64,000 nucleotides of DNA from Mumia sp. ZJ1417 (GCF_014127285.1 NZ_CP059901.1:2666001-2730000); one strand, 5' to 3'. Positions 43,580-54,182 are shown, counted from the first letter of the stretch. Numbers and translations are program-made. The notes: generated by a model not told the origin, from the letters alone.

Positions 43580-44248
43580 TCAGGCCGTCGGCCAGGTCTC
43601 TCCGCGCCAGGAGGCGTCCCAGAACATCCACTCGAACCGCGTCGCCCGCGCGTATGCGGCAAGCATCTCCGTACGGCGCTCGGGCGTCGCCGCCTCTGCG
43701 AGGCGATCGGTCCACCCCTCTGCACGTGTGACGGCGGCGTCGAAGGCGGGGTCGGAGTAGGTGTCGATCCAAGCGCGGTACGGATGCGCCGGATCGGTCG
43801 CCTGCGCAGCGATCGCGCGCCCCACTTCCAGATAGACGCGGAAGCAGGGCAGCACTCCCGCAAGCCCGACCTCGACCGGCGCGTACGCGGCATCCGCGAG
43901 CAGCGTGCCGGCATACGCCCGACAGGTCGGCGTCGGCTCAGCGGCGTCCGGGCCGTCAGGATCGAGTCCGCGGGGCACGAGGAACTCCTCATGCATCAGC
44001 CGCTCTGCCTCGACCGCCTCGGCAGCCGCATGCGCGAGCCCCGCCGACAGCGCCGGATCGCCCGCACGCGCCGCCAGCATCGCGAGCGTGCTGCCGTACG
44101 ACGTCAAGTAGTGGGCGTCGTCGAGCAGGTAGCGCGCGAACACGTCCTCCGGCAGCGTGCCGTCCGCCAGGCCCGCGACGAACGGGTGCGCGAGGATCGC
44201 GTCGTACCAGCTGGCGACGTGCTTCCACGCCTCCTCGGAGAACGTCAT
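43580..44248 (-). CDS. tenA: Aminopyrimidine aminohydrolase / thiaminase II
   Basis: Salvages the pyrimidine part of thiamine by hydrolysing formyl-aminopyrimidine or thiamine itself. 222 residues, all-helical. Seen: YLLDDAHYLTSYGSTLA, the active-site Cys in GVLPCFRVYLEVG, and FEWMFWDASW at the C-terminus, matching the conserved FW region with its catalytic acid. ATG 44248 overlaps the thiD stop; an upstream GTG (44263) is less likely. Last gene of the thi operon. Confidence 0.92.
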   Translation of the reverse strand: MTFSEEAWKHVASWYDAILAHPFVAGLADGTLPEDVFARYLLDDAHYLTSYGSTLAMLAARAGDPALSAGLAHAAAEAVEAERLMHEEFLVPRGLDPDGPDAAEPTPTCRAYAGTLLADAAYAPVEVGLAGVLPCFRVYLEVGRAIAAQATDPAHPYRAWIDTYSDPAFDAAVTRAEGWTDRLAEAATPERRTEMLAAYARATRFEWMFWDASWRGETWPTA

Positions 44249-45048
44249 CCGCGTGTCCTCCACAGGTGGTCGATCGGACCGTGACCGTGCCCGACGGAGT
44301 GCGTCTCACCGCTGCGCAGCGCACCGGTGAGATAGTCCTTGGCCATCGCGACGGCGTCCCGCAACGGCATCCCGAGCGCGAGCCCGGAGGCGATCGCCGA
44401 CGACAACGAGCACCCGGTGCCGTGCGTGTTCGGGGTGTCGATGCGCGGCGCCGCGTACGACCGCACACCCTCGGCGTCAGCCAGCACGTCCACGCTCTCG
44501 GTGCCGCCGAGGTGGCCGCCCTTGACCAGCACCGCCGCGGCGCCTCTCTCCCGCAGGGCGAGCGCCGCCGCCCCGAGGCCAGCGACGTCGGTCGCCTCCT
44601 CGGCCCCCACGAGCACCGCCGCCTCGGGCACGTTGGGCGTGACGACCGCGACCAGCGGCAGGAGTGTCGTCCGGATCGCGTCGATCGTGTCGACGGGGAC
44701 CAGCCGGTCACCCGAAGTCGCCACCATCACCGGATCGAGCACGACCGGCAGGTCAGCGGTACGGAGCACCTCCGCCACCGCAACGACCACGTCGGCGGTC
44801 CCGAGCATGCCGATCTTGATCGCGCCCACCTCGAGGTCGTCGAGGACCGCCCGGACCTGGTCTGCCACGAAGTCCGGTGGCACGGCGTGGATGCCGGTGA
44901 CGCCACGGGTGTTCTGGACGGTCAGCGCCGTCAACGCCGCGGCCCCGTACACGCCCAGGGCGGACGCGGTCTTGAGGTCGGCCTGGATGCCCGCACCCCC
45001 CGACGGGTCGGAGCCGGCGATCGACAGCATGACGGGCACGGTGCTCAC
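44245..45048 (-). CDS. thiD: Hydroxymethylpyrimidine / phosphomethylpyrimidine kinase
   Basis: Phosphorylates HMP and HMP-P in thiamine synthesis. 267 residues. Seen: LSIAGSDPSGGAGIQADLKT, LTALTVQNTRGV, KIGMLG, LDPVMVATSGDRL, and the anion hole HGTGCSLSSAIAS. The GTG start at 45048 overlaps the thiE stop (GTGA). Together with TenA it can use salvaged pyrimidine, feeding the phosphorylated product to ThiE. Confidence 0.96.
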   Translation of the reverse strand: MSTVPVMLSIAGSDPSGGAGIQADLKTASALGVYGAAALTALTVQNTRGVTGIHAVPPDFVADQVRAVLDDLEVGAIKIGMLGTADVVVAVAEVLRTADLPVVLDPVMVATSGDRLVPVDTIDAIRTTLLPLVAVVTPNVPEAAVLVGAEEATDVAGLGAAALALRERGAAAVLVKGGHLGGTESVDVLADAEGVRSYAAPRIDTPNTHGTGCSLSSAIASGLALGMPLRDAVAMAKDYLTGALRSGETHSVGHGHGPIDHLWRTRG

Positions 45049-45710
45049 AGCTGGGCCTCCGGGCGGGCGGCGAGGGCGGTGTCGACGATGTCGCGCAGCG
45101 TACGGGCGGCTGCGCGCGGAGCGGGCGCCGCGCAGATCGCGGAGACGACGCAGATGCCGTCGGCGCCGGCGTCGATGACCGACGCGGCGTTCGACGCGGA
45201 GATGCCGCCGATCGCGACGAGCGGCAGATCGGGGGGTACGAGGTCGCGCAGGCGGCGTACGCCGTCGAGTCCCCACGGCGCCGTCGTGTCGGTCTTCGTC
45301 GGCGTCGGCCACACCGGGCTCACCGCGAGATAGCTGCACGCGGCGAGCGCCTCCTCGTCGTCGAGCTGCTCGACGCGGTGCAGCGACCACCCGACCACGA
45401 CGTCGTCGCCGAGCACCTCCCGCACTCGGGCGGGGTGGAGGTCGTCCGGGCCCACGTGGAGACCGGCACCAGGGACAGCACGCGCCGCCGAGAGGTCGTC
45501 GTTGAGGACGAACGACGCCCGGGCACCGACCCGCTCGGCGATCCGTGCCGCGAGTCGGACGCGGTCGTCGGTCGTCGCTGCCTTGTCGCGGAGCTGGACG
45601 GTCGTCACTCCTCCGTCGACCGCGTCAGCGACGACGTCGACGACGTCAGCGCGGCCAGGCACCGCCCCGGTGACGAGATAGAGACGGACGTCTCCAGCCG
45701 GGCCGACCAT
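45045..45710 (-). CDS. thiE: Thiamine-phosphate synthase
   Basis: Joins HMP-PP and thiazole phosphate to thiamine phosphate. 221 residues, TIM barrel. Seen: YLVTGAVPGR, TTVQLRDKAATTDDR, FVLNDDLSAARAVPGAGLHVGPDD, SPVWPTPTKTD and LVAIGGISASNA. ATG at 45710 overlaps the thiM stop. The open frame continues upstream, but there it is antiphase to thiM. Confidence 0.96.
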   Translation of the reverse strand: MVGPAGDVRLYLVTGAVPGRADVVDVVADAVDGGVTTVQLRDKAATTDDRVRLAARIAERVGARASFVLNDDLSAARAVPGAGLHVGPDDLHPARVREVLGDDVVVGWSLHRVEQLDDEEALAACSYLAVSPVWPTPTKTDTTAPWGLDGVRRLRDLVPPDLPLVAIGGISASNAASVIDAGADGICVVSAICAAPAPRAAARTLRDIVDTALAARPEAQL

Positions 45711-46501
45711 CAGCGCGCGACGACCTCGGCGACCGCGTCGGACGACAGCGTGGACAGCGCGTCCAGCAGCCGCCAGCGCAGCGAGCCGGGCCCCTCGGCG
45801 AGCGGCGCGGCCTGCTCGACCGCGGCCGTCAGGATCGCCAGCGCACTCGCCGACGCCTCGAACGCGTCGTCGTGCACCGCGCACGCCGCACCAACCAGGG
45901 CGCTCGCCGAGCACCCGAGCGCCGTGATCATCGGCGCCCTCGCGTCGCCGCCGCGGATCTCGGCCGTACGGGTGCCGTCGGTGACGATGTCGACGGCGCC
46001 GGTCATCGCGACCACGGTCTCGAGCTTGGAGGCCAGCGCCTCGGCGTCCGTACGCACGTCGGCGGTGTCGGCATCAGCGTCGACCCCGCGCCCGGCGCCC
46101 GTCGATGTCGCGATCGCGAGGATCTCGCTCGCGTTGCCCCGGATCACGGTCGGCCGGTGCTCGATCAGGGCGGCGACGGACTCGCGCCGGTAGGCGGTGG
46201 CACCGACCGCGACCGGGTCGAGGATCCAGGGCTTGCCGGAGGCCGAGGCAACCTCGACCGCGGCGAGCATGCCGTCGACCCATGGCGGGGAGAGCGTGCC
46301 GATGTTGGCGACGACGGCCTGGGCGATGCCGGCGAACTCACCGGCCTCGCGGGCGTCATGGACCATCGCCGGCGACGCGCCTGCGGCGTTCAGCAGGTTC
46401 GCGGCGATGTCCATCGACACATAGTTCGTGATGACCTGCACCAGCGGGCCCTGCGCCCGGAGCTGGTCGTGGACGTGGGCAGCAGTACGTGGATCGAGCA
46501 T
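45710..46501 (-). CDS. thiM: Hydroxyethylthiazole kinase
   Basis: Phosphorylates salvaged hydroxyethylthiazole. 263 residues. Seen: ITNYVSMDIAANLLNAAGASPAM, LDPVAVGATAYRR, VIRGNASEI, and the C-terminal TALGCSASALVGAAC active-site Cys/anion hole. Start ATG 46501, directly after the riboswitch; GAGGGAG stands 5 nt before it. First gene of thiM-thiE-thiD-tenA, all overlapping by 4 nt. Confidence 0.96.
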   Translation of the reverse strand: MLDPRTAAHVHDQLRAQGPLVQVITNYVSMDIAANLLNAAGASPAMVHDAREAGEFAGIAQAVVANIGTLSPPWVDGMLAAVEVASASGKPWILDPVAVGATAYRRESVAALIEHRPTVIRGNASEILAIATSTGAGRGVDADADTADVRTDAEALASKLETVVAMTGAVDIVTDGTRTAEIRGGDARAPMITALGCSASALVGAACAVHDDAFEASASALAILTAAVEQAAPLAEGPGSLRWRLLDALSTLSSDAVAEVVAR

Positions 46502-46507
46502 CAGGCT

Positions 46508-46580
46508 CCCTCTCGCCGGTATGACCCGGATCAGGTTCGGCGGGTGTGTTCTCAGCCCTTCGGGCACCCCGGCCTTGCAA
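46508..46580 (-). ncRNA. TPP riboswitch (THI element)
   Basis: Read on the minus strand it contains the hallmarks in order: GGGGTGCCC, CTGAGA, ACCCGCCGAACCTGATC, CGGGTCATACCGGCGA and GAGGGAG. The last element holds the ribosome-binding site of thiM 5 nt before the ATG, and no terminator lies between aptamer and gene. Control is therefore probably at translation initiation: TPP binding hides the ribosome site. Confidence 0.95.
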
Positions 46581-46683
46581 CTGCTGGCGACGATAACAGA
46601 ACGTGCCCGAGACCCTTCCGCGACGCCGCCTCGACCGCTAGCGTGCGGGCAACCCACCCGACTCCTTCCCCCGAGGGGTATGC

Positions 46684-46821
46684 ATGGCTCCCGCCCGTCG
46701 CGTCCGCCGCGCGTGGCGCCGCGGAGGGGTGCGCGAGGTCTACCTCGCGTCCCGCCGTTGGCTCGCCCGCCTCATCTATCCAGGAGACATCCCTCCGCCC
46801 CGCCAACGACGACGGCGGTGA
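46684..46821 (+). CDS. Small arginine-rich protein, 45 residues, unknown
   Basis: Open frame ATG 46684 to TGA 46821, starting MAPARRVRRAWRRGG and ending RQRRRR, with a central REVYLASRRWLARLIYPGD. 15 of 45 residues are Arg. AGGGG lies 6 nt before the ATG and TAGCGT at about 46639 could be a -10. The stop codon lies in the outer arm of a hairpin shared with ilvC. Divergent from the thi riboswitch. A nucleic-acid-binding microprotein is conceivable but unproven. Confidence 0.45.
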   Translation: MAPARRVRRAWRRGGVREVYLASRRWLARLIYPGDIPPPRQRRRR

Positions 46822-46863
46822 GCCAGGTCCCACGCCGGTGATGCGCGTGGGACCGGACTCACC
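46817..46863. terminator. Two-stem hairpin downstream of ilvC
   Basis: GGTGAG/CTCACC outer arms and GGTCCCACGC/GCGTGGGACC inner arms share one centre (3-nt internal loops, 9-nt apical loop). It lies 22 nt beyond the ilvC stop and overlaps the stop of the 45-codon frame on the other strand. No U-tract. Confidence 0.7.
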
Positions 46864-46884
46864 GCCGGTCGGAACGTACGAGGG

Positions 46885-48535
<1,651 letters not shown>

Positions 48536-48539
48536 CAGG

Positions 48540-50294
48540 TCAGAGCTCCTCGTCGCCGAAGTCGGGCGCCATGTCGCGCGCGATCTGGATCAGGTCGTTG
48601 CTGACGCCGGCCGGAACCATCGGCCACACCATCGCGTCGCGGTGGACCACGAAGTCGATGACGACGGGCACGTCGGTGATCGACATCGCCTTCGCGATCA
48701 CGTCGTCGAGGTCGTCGGGGCTCTCGCAGCGCAGACCCACGCACCCGTACGCGTCGGCGAGCTTGACGAAGTCGGGGATCCGGGCGGCGTCCGGGCCGGT
48801 CTGCAGGTCGGTGTTGGAGTAGCGGCCCTCATAGAAGAGGGTCTGCCACTGCCGCACCATGCCGAGCGACGAGTTGTTGATGATCGCGACCTTGATCGGG
48901 ATGCCCTCGAGCGCGCAGGTGGCAAGCTCCTGGTTGGTCATCTGGAAGCACCCGTCGCCGTCGATCGCCCACACGACCTCGCCCGGTCGAGCGACCTGGG
49001 CACCCATCGCCGCGGGGACGGAGAAACCCATGGTGCCCATGCCGCCGGAGTTGATCCAGCGGGCGGGACGCTCGTGGCCGATGAAGTTGGCGGCCCACAT
49101 CTGGTGCTGGCCGACGCCGGCGGTGTACGTGGCGTCCGGGCCGGCGATCTCGCCGATGCGCTGGATCACCCGCTGCGGCGACATCGAGCCGTCGGTGGGC
49201 TCGTCGTACCCCAGCGGCCAGCGCTGCGCCACGTCCTGCATGTGCGCGCTCCACGCGGAGTAGTCGGCAGGCTTCTCGGCGTACTCGGCCTGCAGCGCGA
49301 CCACGAGGTCGGCAATGACCTCGCGGGCGTCGCCGACGATCGGCACGTCCGCCGTGCGGTTCTTGGAGATCTCGGCAGGGTCGATGTCGGCGTGGATGAC
49401 CTTGGCGTCCGGGGCGAACGACGCGAGCTCACCGGTCACGCGGTCGTCGAAGCGCGCGCCGAGCGAGATCAGCAGGTCGCTCTTCTGGAGCGCGCCGACG
49501 GCCGCCACCGTGCCGTGCATGCCCGGCATGCCGAGGTGCAGCGGGTGGCTGTCGGGGAACACGCCGCGCGCCATCAAGGTGGTGACCACGGGGATGCCGG
49601 TCATCTCGGCGAGCACCTTGAGCTCGGTGGACGCGTTGGCCTTGACGACGCCGCCACCCACGTACAGGACGGGGCGCTGTGCCTCGGCGATCAGTCGCGC
49701 CGCCTCGCGCACCTGCTTGCCGTGCGGCTTGGTCGTCGGGCGGTAGCCCGGCAGCTGGACCTCGGTCGGCCACGTGAAGGTCGTCAGCGCCTGGAGGGCG
49801 TCCTTGGAGATGTCCACGAGGACCGGCCCGGGGCGTCCGGTCGAGGCGATGTGGAACGCCTCGGCGACCGCGCGCGGGATCTCGGCCGGGTCGGTCACGA
49901 GGAAGCTGTGCTTGGTGATCGGCATCGTGATGCCGCGGATGTCGGCCTCCTGGAAGGCGTCCGTCCCGATCGCGCGGCTCGGGACCTGACCGGTGACGGC
50001 GACGATCGGCACAGAGTCCATGTAGGCGTCGGCGATGGCGGTGACGAGGTTCGTCGCGCCCGGTCCGGAGGTCGCCATGCAGACGCCGACGCGGCCGCTG
50101 GCGACGGCATAGCCTTGGGCTGCGTGGCCCGCACCCTGCTCGTGACGTACGAGGATGTGGCGGATCTTCTCGGAGTCCATCAACGGGTCGTACGCCGGAA
50201 GGATCGCCCCTCCCGGGATACCGAAGACGACCTCGACCCCGGCGTGCTCCAACGCCCGGACGAGACTTTGAGCCCCGGTGATCTGCTCGCTCAT
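48540..50294 (-). CDS. ilvB: Acetolactate synthase large catalytic subunit
   Basis: Thiamine-diphosphate enzyme making acetolactate/acetohydroxybutyrate. 584 residues. Seen: [14 protein letters not shown], the activating Glu in [25 protein letters not shown], and the ThDP-Mg motif [15 protein letters not shown] with [20 protein letters not shown] lies 5 nt before ATG 50294. Expression is controlled by the leader at 50411-50539. Operon order ilvB-ilvN-(ilvC). Confidence 0.97.
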   Translation of the reverse strand: MSEQITGAQSLVRALEHAGVEVVFGIPGGAILPAYDPLMDSEKIRHILVRHEQGAGHAAQGYAVASGRVGVCMATSGPGATNLVTAIADAYMDSVPIVAVTGQVPSRAIGTDAFQEADIRGITMPITKHSFLVTDPAEIPRAVAEAFHIASTGRPGPVLVDISKDALQALTTFTWPTEVQLPGYRPTTKPHGKQVREAARLIAEAQRPVLYVGGGVVKANASTELKVLAEMTGIPVVTTLMARGVFPDSHPLHLGMPGMHGTVAAVGALQKSDLLISLGARFDDRVTGELASFAPDAKVIHADIDPAEISKNRTADVPIVGDAREVIADLVVALQAEYAEKPADYSAWSAHMQDVAQRWPLGYDEPTDGSMSPQRVIQRIGEIAGPDATYTAGVGQHQMWAANFIGHERPARWINSGGMGTMGFSVPAAMGAQVARPGEVVWAIDGDGCFQMTNQELATCALEGIPIKVAIINNSSLGMVRQWQTLFYEGRYSNTDLQTGPDAARIPDFVKLADAYGCVGLRCESPDDLDDVIAKAMSITDVPVVIDFVVHRDAMVWPMVPAGVSNDLIQIARDMAPDFGDEEL

Positions 50295-50410
50295 CGCTGT
50301 CCCTTCATGCCGACCGGCTCGGCGCCGGTACATCGGGTCGGGCGGGTGCCCTCGTGCGGCTGACTGCTTGCTCGTGATGCCGTCTTCTCGACAAGGCTGC
50401 GCTTGGCAAG

Positions 50411-50446
50411 AAAAAACCCCTCGGCCCGCATGGGCATTCGAGGGGT
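50411..50446 (-). terminator. Intrinsic terminator of the ilvB attenuator
   Basis: On the minus strand ACCCCTCG pairs perfectly with CGAGGGGT around 15 nt and is followed by TTTTTT. It lies about 120 nt before ilvB. Confidence 0.9.
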
Positions 50447-50477
50447 GACGCGGGACCGGGAGGCCGGTCGCGCGTCA
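50446..50477 (-). promoter_or_regulatory. Leader hairpin of the ilvB attenuator
   Basis: TGACGCG/CGCGTCA and, after one mismatch, GACCGG/CCGGTC close a CCTC loop. The TGA at its 5' edge is the leader-peptide stop. The 3' arm touches the terminator stem. Confidence 0.8.
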
Positions 50478-50504
50478 GTGACGTACGAGAAGGAGGTTGC
50501 GCAC
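50475..50504 (-). CDS. Leader peptide of ilvB (9 codons)
   Basis: GTG at 50504 encodes MRNLLLVRH: three Leu and one Val in nine residues. No Shine-Dalgarno. A promoter ends 6 nt upstream, so the transcript is leaderless. Stalling at the Leu/Val codons would report branched-chain aminoacyl-tRNA supply. Confidence 0.8.
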   Translation of the reverse strand: MRNLLLVRH

Positions 50505-50510
50505 GAGTCA

Positions 50511-50539
50511 AGAGTGCGCGAACCGTCCGAAAGGGTCAA
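50511..50539 (-). promoter_or_regulatory. Promoter of the ilvB leader
   Basis: Minus strand TTGACC (50539-50534), 17-nt spacer, CACTCT (50516-50511), then 6 nt to the leader-peptide GTG. Confidence 0.6.
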
Positions 50540-50612
50540 GCCAGGCTCCAGCCCGTCTCGCATCATGAGATCGCCGTCCCACATCGCGGCGCGGCCACGC
50601 CAATCCCCCGGA

Positions 50613-50657
50613 ACGACGATGCGTTCCGACCACGGACAGGTCGGAACGCATCGTCGT
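50613..50657 (-). terminator. 19-bp perfect hairpin after ilvD
   Basis: ACGACGATGCGTTCCGACC and its exact complement around a 7-nt loop, 18 nt past the ilvD stop and before the ilvB promoter. No U-tract. It separates ilvD transcription from the ilvB attenuator. Confidence 0.75.
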
Positions 50658-50675
50658 GCAGCAGGGTCGTACGCG

Positions 50676-52364
50676 TCAGCCGAGGACGGCGCCGTCGGCC
50701 GCGGAGCCCACGAGCTTGGCGTACTTCGCGAGCACGCCGCGCGGCGGGACCACAGGGAGCTTCGGGCTCCAGCCCACCTTGCGGCGCTCGAGCTCGTCAG
50801 GGTCGATCTCGACGTCGAGGCGGCGGTTGGCCACGTCGAGCGTGATCGGGTCGCCGTCCGCGACGAACGCGATCGGCCCGCCGTCGACAGCCTCGGGGGC
50901 AACGTGCCCGACGCACAGACCGGTGGTGCCACCGGAGAAGCGCCCGTCGGTGAGGAGCAGGACGTCCTTGCCGAGACCGGCACCCTTGATCGCACCGGTG
51001 ATCGCGAGCATCTCGCGCATGCCGGGGCCGCCCTTGGGGCCCTCGTACCGGATGACGACGACGTCGCCCGCGGCCACGGTGCCGTCGGCGAGCGCGGCCA
51101 TCGCGGCCTTCTCACCGTCGAACACGCGGGCGGTGCCGGTGAACACGGACTCGTCGAAGCCCGCGCTCTTGACGACCGCACCCTCCGGCGCGAGCGTGCC
51201 CGCGAGGATCGTGAGGCCACCGGTGGCGTGGATCGGGTTGTCGAGCTTGCGGATGACGTCACCGTCGACGGAAGTGGTGACGAGCTCGGCGAGGTTCTCG
51301 GCCATCGTCTTGCCGGTGACGGTGAGGGTGTCGCCGTTCATGAGCCCGGCGTCGAGCAGCGCCTTCATGATCACGGGGATGCCGCCGACCTTGTCGACGT
51401 CGTTCATCACGTAGCGGCCGAACGGCTTGAGGTCGCCCAGGTGCGGGACCTTCTCGCCGATGCGGACGAAGTCTTCGAGCGTCAGGTCGACCTCGGCCTC
51501 ACGCGCGATCGCGAGGAGGTGCAGCACCGCGTTGGTCGAGCCACCGAGCGCCATGACGACGGCGATCGCGTTCTCGAAGGCGGGCTTGGTCATGATCTGG
51601 CGCGCCGTGATGCCCTGGCGGAGCAGGTTGACGACGGCCTCGCCGGAGCGGCGGGCGAACCCGTCGCGCCGGCTGTCCACGGCCGGCGGCGCGGCCGATC
51701 CCGGGAGGGACATGCCGAGGGCTTCGGCGACCGACGCCATCGTGTTGGCGGTGTACATGCCACCGCAGGCACCCTCGCCCGGACAGATCGCCCGCTCGAT
51801 GCGGTCGACCTCGTCGCGCGAGATGAGGCCCTTGAGGCACGCGCCGACGGCCTCGAAGGCGTCGATGATCGTGACGTCCTTGCCGTCGACCTGCCCCGGC
51901 ATCGTCGAGCCCGCGTACAGGAACACGCTGGACAGGTCGAGGCGTGCCGCCGCCATGAGCATGCCCGGCAGGCTCTTGTCGCAGCCGGCCAGCAGCACCG
52001 AGCCGTCGAGCCGCTCGGCCATCATCACGGTCTCGACCGAGTCGGCGATGACCTCGCGCGACACGAGCGAGTAGTGCATGCCCTCGTGGCCCATCGAGAT
52101 GCCGTCGGAGACCGAGATCGTGCCGAACTCCAGCGGATAGCCGCCGGCCGCGTGCACGCCGTTCTTCACCGCGTCCGAGAGCCGGTCGAGGGAGAGGTTG
52201 CAGGGCGTGATCTCGTTCCAGCTGGACGCGACGCCGATCTGGGGCTTCTCCCAGTCTTCGTCTCCCATGCCGACGGCTCGGAGCATGCCGCGCGACGCGG
52301 CGCTCTCCAGTCCGTCGGTCACGTCACGGCTGCGCGGCTTGATGTCGGGGGTCTCGGAGGCCAT
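50676..52364 (-). CDS. ilvD: Dihydroxy-acid dehydratase
   Basis: Fe-S/Mg dehydratase, third step of branched-chain amino acid synthesis. 562 residues. Seen: [20 protein letters not shown], the cluster Cys in [43 protein letters not shown], and the C-terminal [22 protein letters not shown] 52364 is fixed by TAATCT exactly 7 nt upstream (leaderless). The open frame extends about 310 nt further upstream with no homology. Confidence 0.97.
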   Translation of the reverse strand: MASETPDIKPRSRDVTDGLESAASRGMLRAVGMGDEDWEKPQIGVASSWNEITPCNLSLDRLSDAVKNGVHAAGGYPLEFGTISVSDGISMGHEGMHYSLVSREVIADSVETVMMAERLDGSVLLAGCDKSLPGMLMAAARLDLSSVFLYAGSTMPGQVDGKDVTIIDAFEAVGACLKGLISRDEVDRIERAICPGEGACGGMYTANTMASVAEALGMSLPGSAAPPAVDSRRDGFARRSGEAVVNLLRQGITARQIMTKPAFENAIAVVMALGGSTNAVLHLLAIAREAEVDLTLEDFVRIGEKVPHLGDLKPFGRYVMNDVDKVGGIPVIMKALLDAGLMNGDTLTVTGKTMAENLAELVTTSVDGDVIRKLDNPIHATGGLTILAGTLAPEGAVVKSAGFDESVFTGTARVFDGEKAAMAALADGTVAAGDVVVIRYEGPKGGPGMREMLAITGAIKGAGLGKDVLLLTDGRFSGGTTGLCVGHVAPEAVDGGPIAFVADGDPITLDVANRRLDVEIDPDELERRKVGWSPKLPVVPPRGVLAKYAKLVGSAADGAVLG

Positions 52365-52371
52365 GCCCGCA

Positions 52372-52377
52372 AGATTA
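52372..52377 (-). promoter_or_regulatory. -10 element for leaderless ilvD
   Basis: TAATCT on the minus strand, 7 nt before the ilvD ATG. Confidence 0.65.
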
Positions 52378-52502
52378 CGACCGCCGCGCACCCCACGGCG
52401 CCGCGGGACCGCTCCGCGAGAACCATTCGTACGAAAACCTTCCCCAGCGACCTCCCCAACCGCTACGGTCCGTCCGACCCCGCACTTCAATGAAGGACGA
52501 TC

Positions 52503-52919
52503 GTGAACGACACCCCCACCCAGAACGCTCCCGCACCCCCGACAGCTGCCCCCGTCGGCACCCCGACCGGCAAGATCCGCTCCACCGGCGTCTGCATCCT
52601 GCTGACGATCGTCACCCTCGGTATCTACACGTGGGTGTGGTGGTTCAAGACCCACAGCGAGATGAAGCGGCACAGCGGCGTCGGCGTCGGCGGCGGCGTC
52701 GCGCTCCTGCTCGCGCTGTTCGTCCCGTTCGTCCTGGCCTTCGTCACCTCGAGTGAGGTGGGCGGCCTGTACGAGCGCCGCGGCGAGCGCAAGCCCGTCG
52801 GAGGCGCGACCGGCCTCTGGTACTTCCCGGGCAGCTTCATCATCGTCGGCCCGATCGTGTGGTTCGTGAAGACCAACGGCGCGCTCAACGCCTACTGGCG
52901 CTCGCTCGGCACGGTCTGA
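52503..52919 (+). CDS. DUF4234 membrane protein
   Basis: 138 residues. Pro/Ala/Thr-rich cytosolic N-terminus (about 1-25), then the DUF4234 core: [23 protein letters not shown] (helix 1), a Gly/Val/Leu-rich helix 2, and [28 protein letters not shown] (helix 3). Function of the family is unknown. GTG start with AAGGAC upstream. Divergent from ilvD. Confidence 0.88.
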   Translation: MNDTPTQNAPAPPTAAPVGTPTGKIRSTGVCILLTIVTLGIYTWVWWFKTHSEMKRHSGVGVGGGVALLLALFVPFVLAFVTSSEVGGLYERRGERKPVGGATGLWYFPGSFIIVGPIVWFVKTNGALNAYWRSLGTV

Positions 52920-52941
52920 CGCACAGACTCTGAGCGCTCGG

Positions 52942-52971
52942 GCCCGGCGCCTCCCTCCGGAGGCGCCGGGC
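52942..52971. terminator. 13-bp perfect hairpin between convergent genes
   Basis: GCCCGGCGCCTCC, 4-nt loop CTCC, and the exact complement. It lies between the DUF4234 stop (52919) and the convergent membrane gene stop (52984). No U-tract. Confidence 0.75.
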
Positions 52972-52983
52972 TGGCGTCTTCGC

Positions 52984-53547
52984 TCAGCGCACGCCCACGA
53001 CGTACGGGGCGAAGGCGACGTACACGCATGCCACAGCCCAGATCACGCTCACCATCGTCCCGATGATGAAGCGCTCGGCGGCGCCCGAGTGCGGCGTCCC
53101 ACCGGTCTCCTGCGCCCGCAGTTCGGGATAGCGGCCGAGGCCCTTCACGGCGAGCACGATCGCCACCCCCTCGGGCCAGCGCGCGGCGAGCGCCCCAAAC
53201 ACCGCGAGGCGCTCGAGCGCGCCGATCCACGCGCCGCCGCGCAGGACGTCCGCGGCGGCCTTGACCGTGGCGCCCTCGCCGACCGCCGGCCGCGCGGAGT
53301 CGATGACCTCGAACGCCGCGGTCGTGACGACCGCTCCCCCGCTGACGGCGAGCACGAGCGCGAACAGCACCATCACGTCGTGCCGCGAGCCGGTGACCGG
53401 GTCCTCGAAGATCGTCGCCACCACCGCGAGGGCGAGGGCGACGGCCAGACCAGCGCCCGTCACCACCCGCACCGTCGTCGTACGGGCGAACGCCCATCCG
53501 ACCAGGCCGACCGCGGCTGCGGCGATCACGATCACGTACGCGGTCAT
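52984..53547 (-). CDS. Uncharacterised integral membrane protein paired with SatD-like gene
   Basis: 187 residues with four to five hydrophobic helices (about 3-20, 28-46, 58-80, 105-130, 160-185) and short charged loops ([26 protein letters not shown]). I do not recognise a named family. It follows the SatD-like gene by 13 nt on the same strand, so both form an operon under the palindromic control region 54183-54254. A two-gene unit of HTH protein plus membrane protein may be a sensing pair. Confidence 0.75.
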   Translation of the reverse strand: MTAYVIVIAAAAVGLVGWAFARTTTVRVVTGAGLAVALALAVVATIFEDPVTGSRHDVMVLFALVLAVSGGAVVTTAAFEVIDSARPAVGEGATVKAAADVLRGGAWIGALERLAVFGALAARWPEGVAIVLAVKGLGRYPELRAQETGGTPHSGAAERFIIGTMVSVIWAVACVYVAFAPYVVGVR

Positions 53548-53560
53548 CGGGGGTCCGTCC

Positions 53561-54166
53561 TCATCGGCTCGCCTTCTGCTCGGGGTCGCTCGCGGCCAGC
53601 AGGTGCGCGGCGAGCGTACGGCCCCGGCGCTCTTCGGTCCACCCCGCGACCGCGAGCCGGCGGCTCATCGCCTGGGCGGAGATGCCGAGCGCGGACGCGG
53701 CGTCGCGCTGGGTGAGGTCGCCCGACGCCATGGCGTCGACCGCTTCCCAGCCCGCCTCGCTGCGGCGACCCAGCAGGCTCGCGAGCAGCCACAGCGCGGC
53801 CTCGGCATCGTCGGCGGGCTCGGCGTCCTCGGCACGGACCGCGACCGGCTGCGGCTCGGACTTGGCGCGCTCGACGGCCGTACGGGCACGCACGTACGCG
53901 GGGCCGCGTCCCGCTCGGGTCGACTCGGGGAGCGGCCCCTCGACCTCGCCGACGCCGACGCCGATCCACCACCGGCCGTCGCGCAGCGCGTGGGCGATGA
54001 TCCGGACGACGTCCTCCGGGGAGTCGAGCAGGCCCTGGACCTCGTCACCCGCCGTCCGTTCGAAGGCCCGCACGGGTTGAGCGACCGACTCGAGGCCATC
54101 CAAGAGCTCGGGCACGGCGTCGTGGCCGCGGCGACTGTCGCGCTGGTCGAGCGTCATCACGTACAT
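53561..54166 (-). CDS. SatD-family protein with C-terminal helix-turn-helix
   Basis: 201 residues. N-terminal part shows the SatD pattern: LDQRDSRRG, FERTAGDEVQGLLDSPEDV, WWIGVGVGEVEGPLP, STRAGRGPAYVRARTAVERAK. The C-terminus (about 150-195) has an HTH: MASGDLTQRDAASALGISAQAMSRRLAVAGW. SatD is named from the streptococcal satABCDE locus; the biochemical role is not settled. The HTH suggests it binds its own upstream palindrome. ATG 54166 (or 54157). Confidence 0.75.
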   Translation of the reverse strand: MYVMTLDQRDSRRGHDAVPELLDGLESVAQPVRAFERTAGDEVQGLLDSPEDVVRIIAHALRDGRWWIGVGVGEVEGPLPESTRAGRGPAYVRARTAVERAKSEPQPVAVRAEDAEPADDAEAALWLLASLLGRRSEAGWEAVDAMASGDLTQRDAASALGISAQAMSRRLAVAGWTEERRGRTLAAHLLAASDPEQKASR

Positions 54167-54182
54167 GACGTGACCCCCTCGT

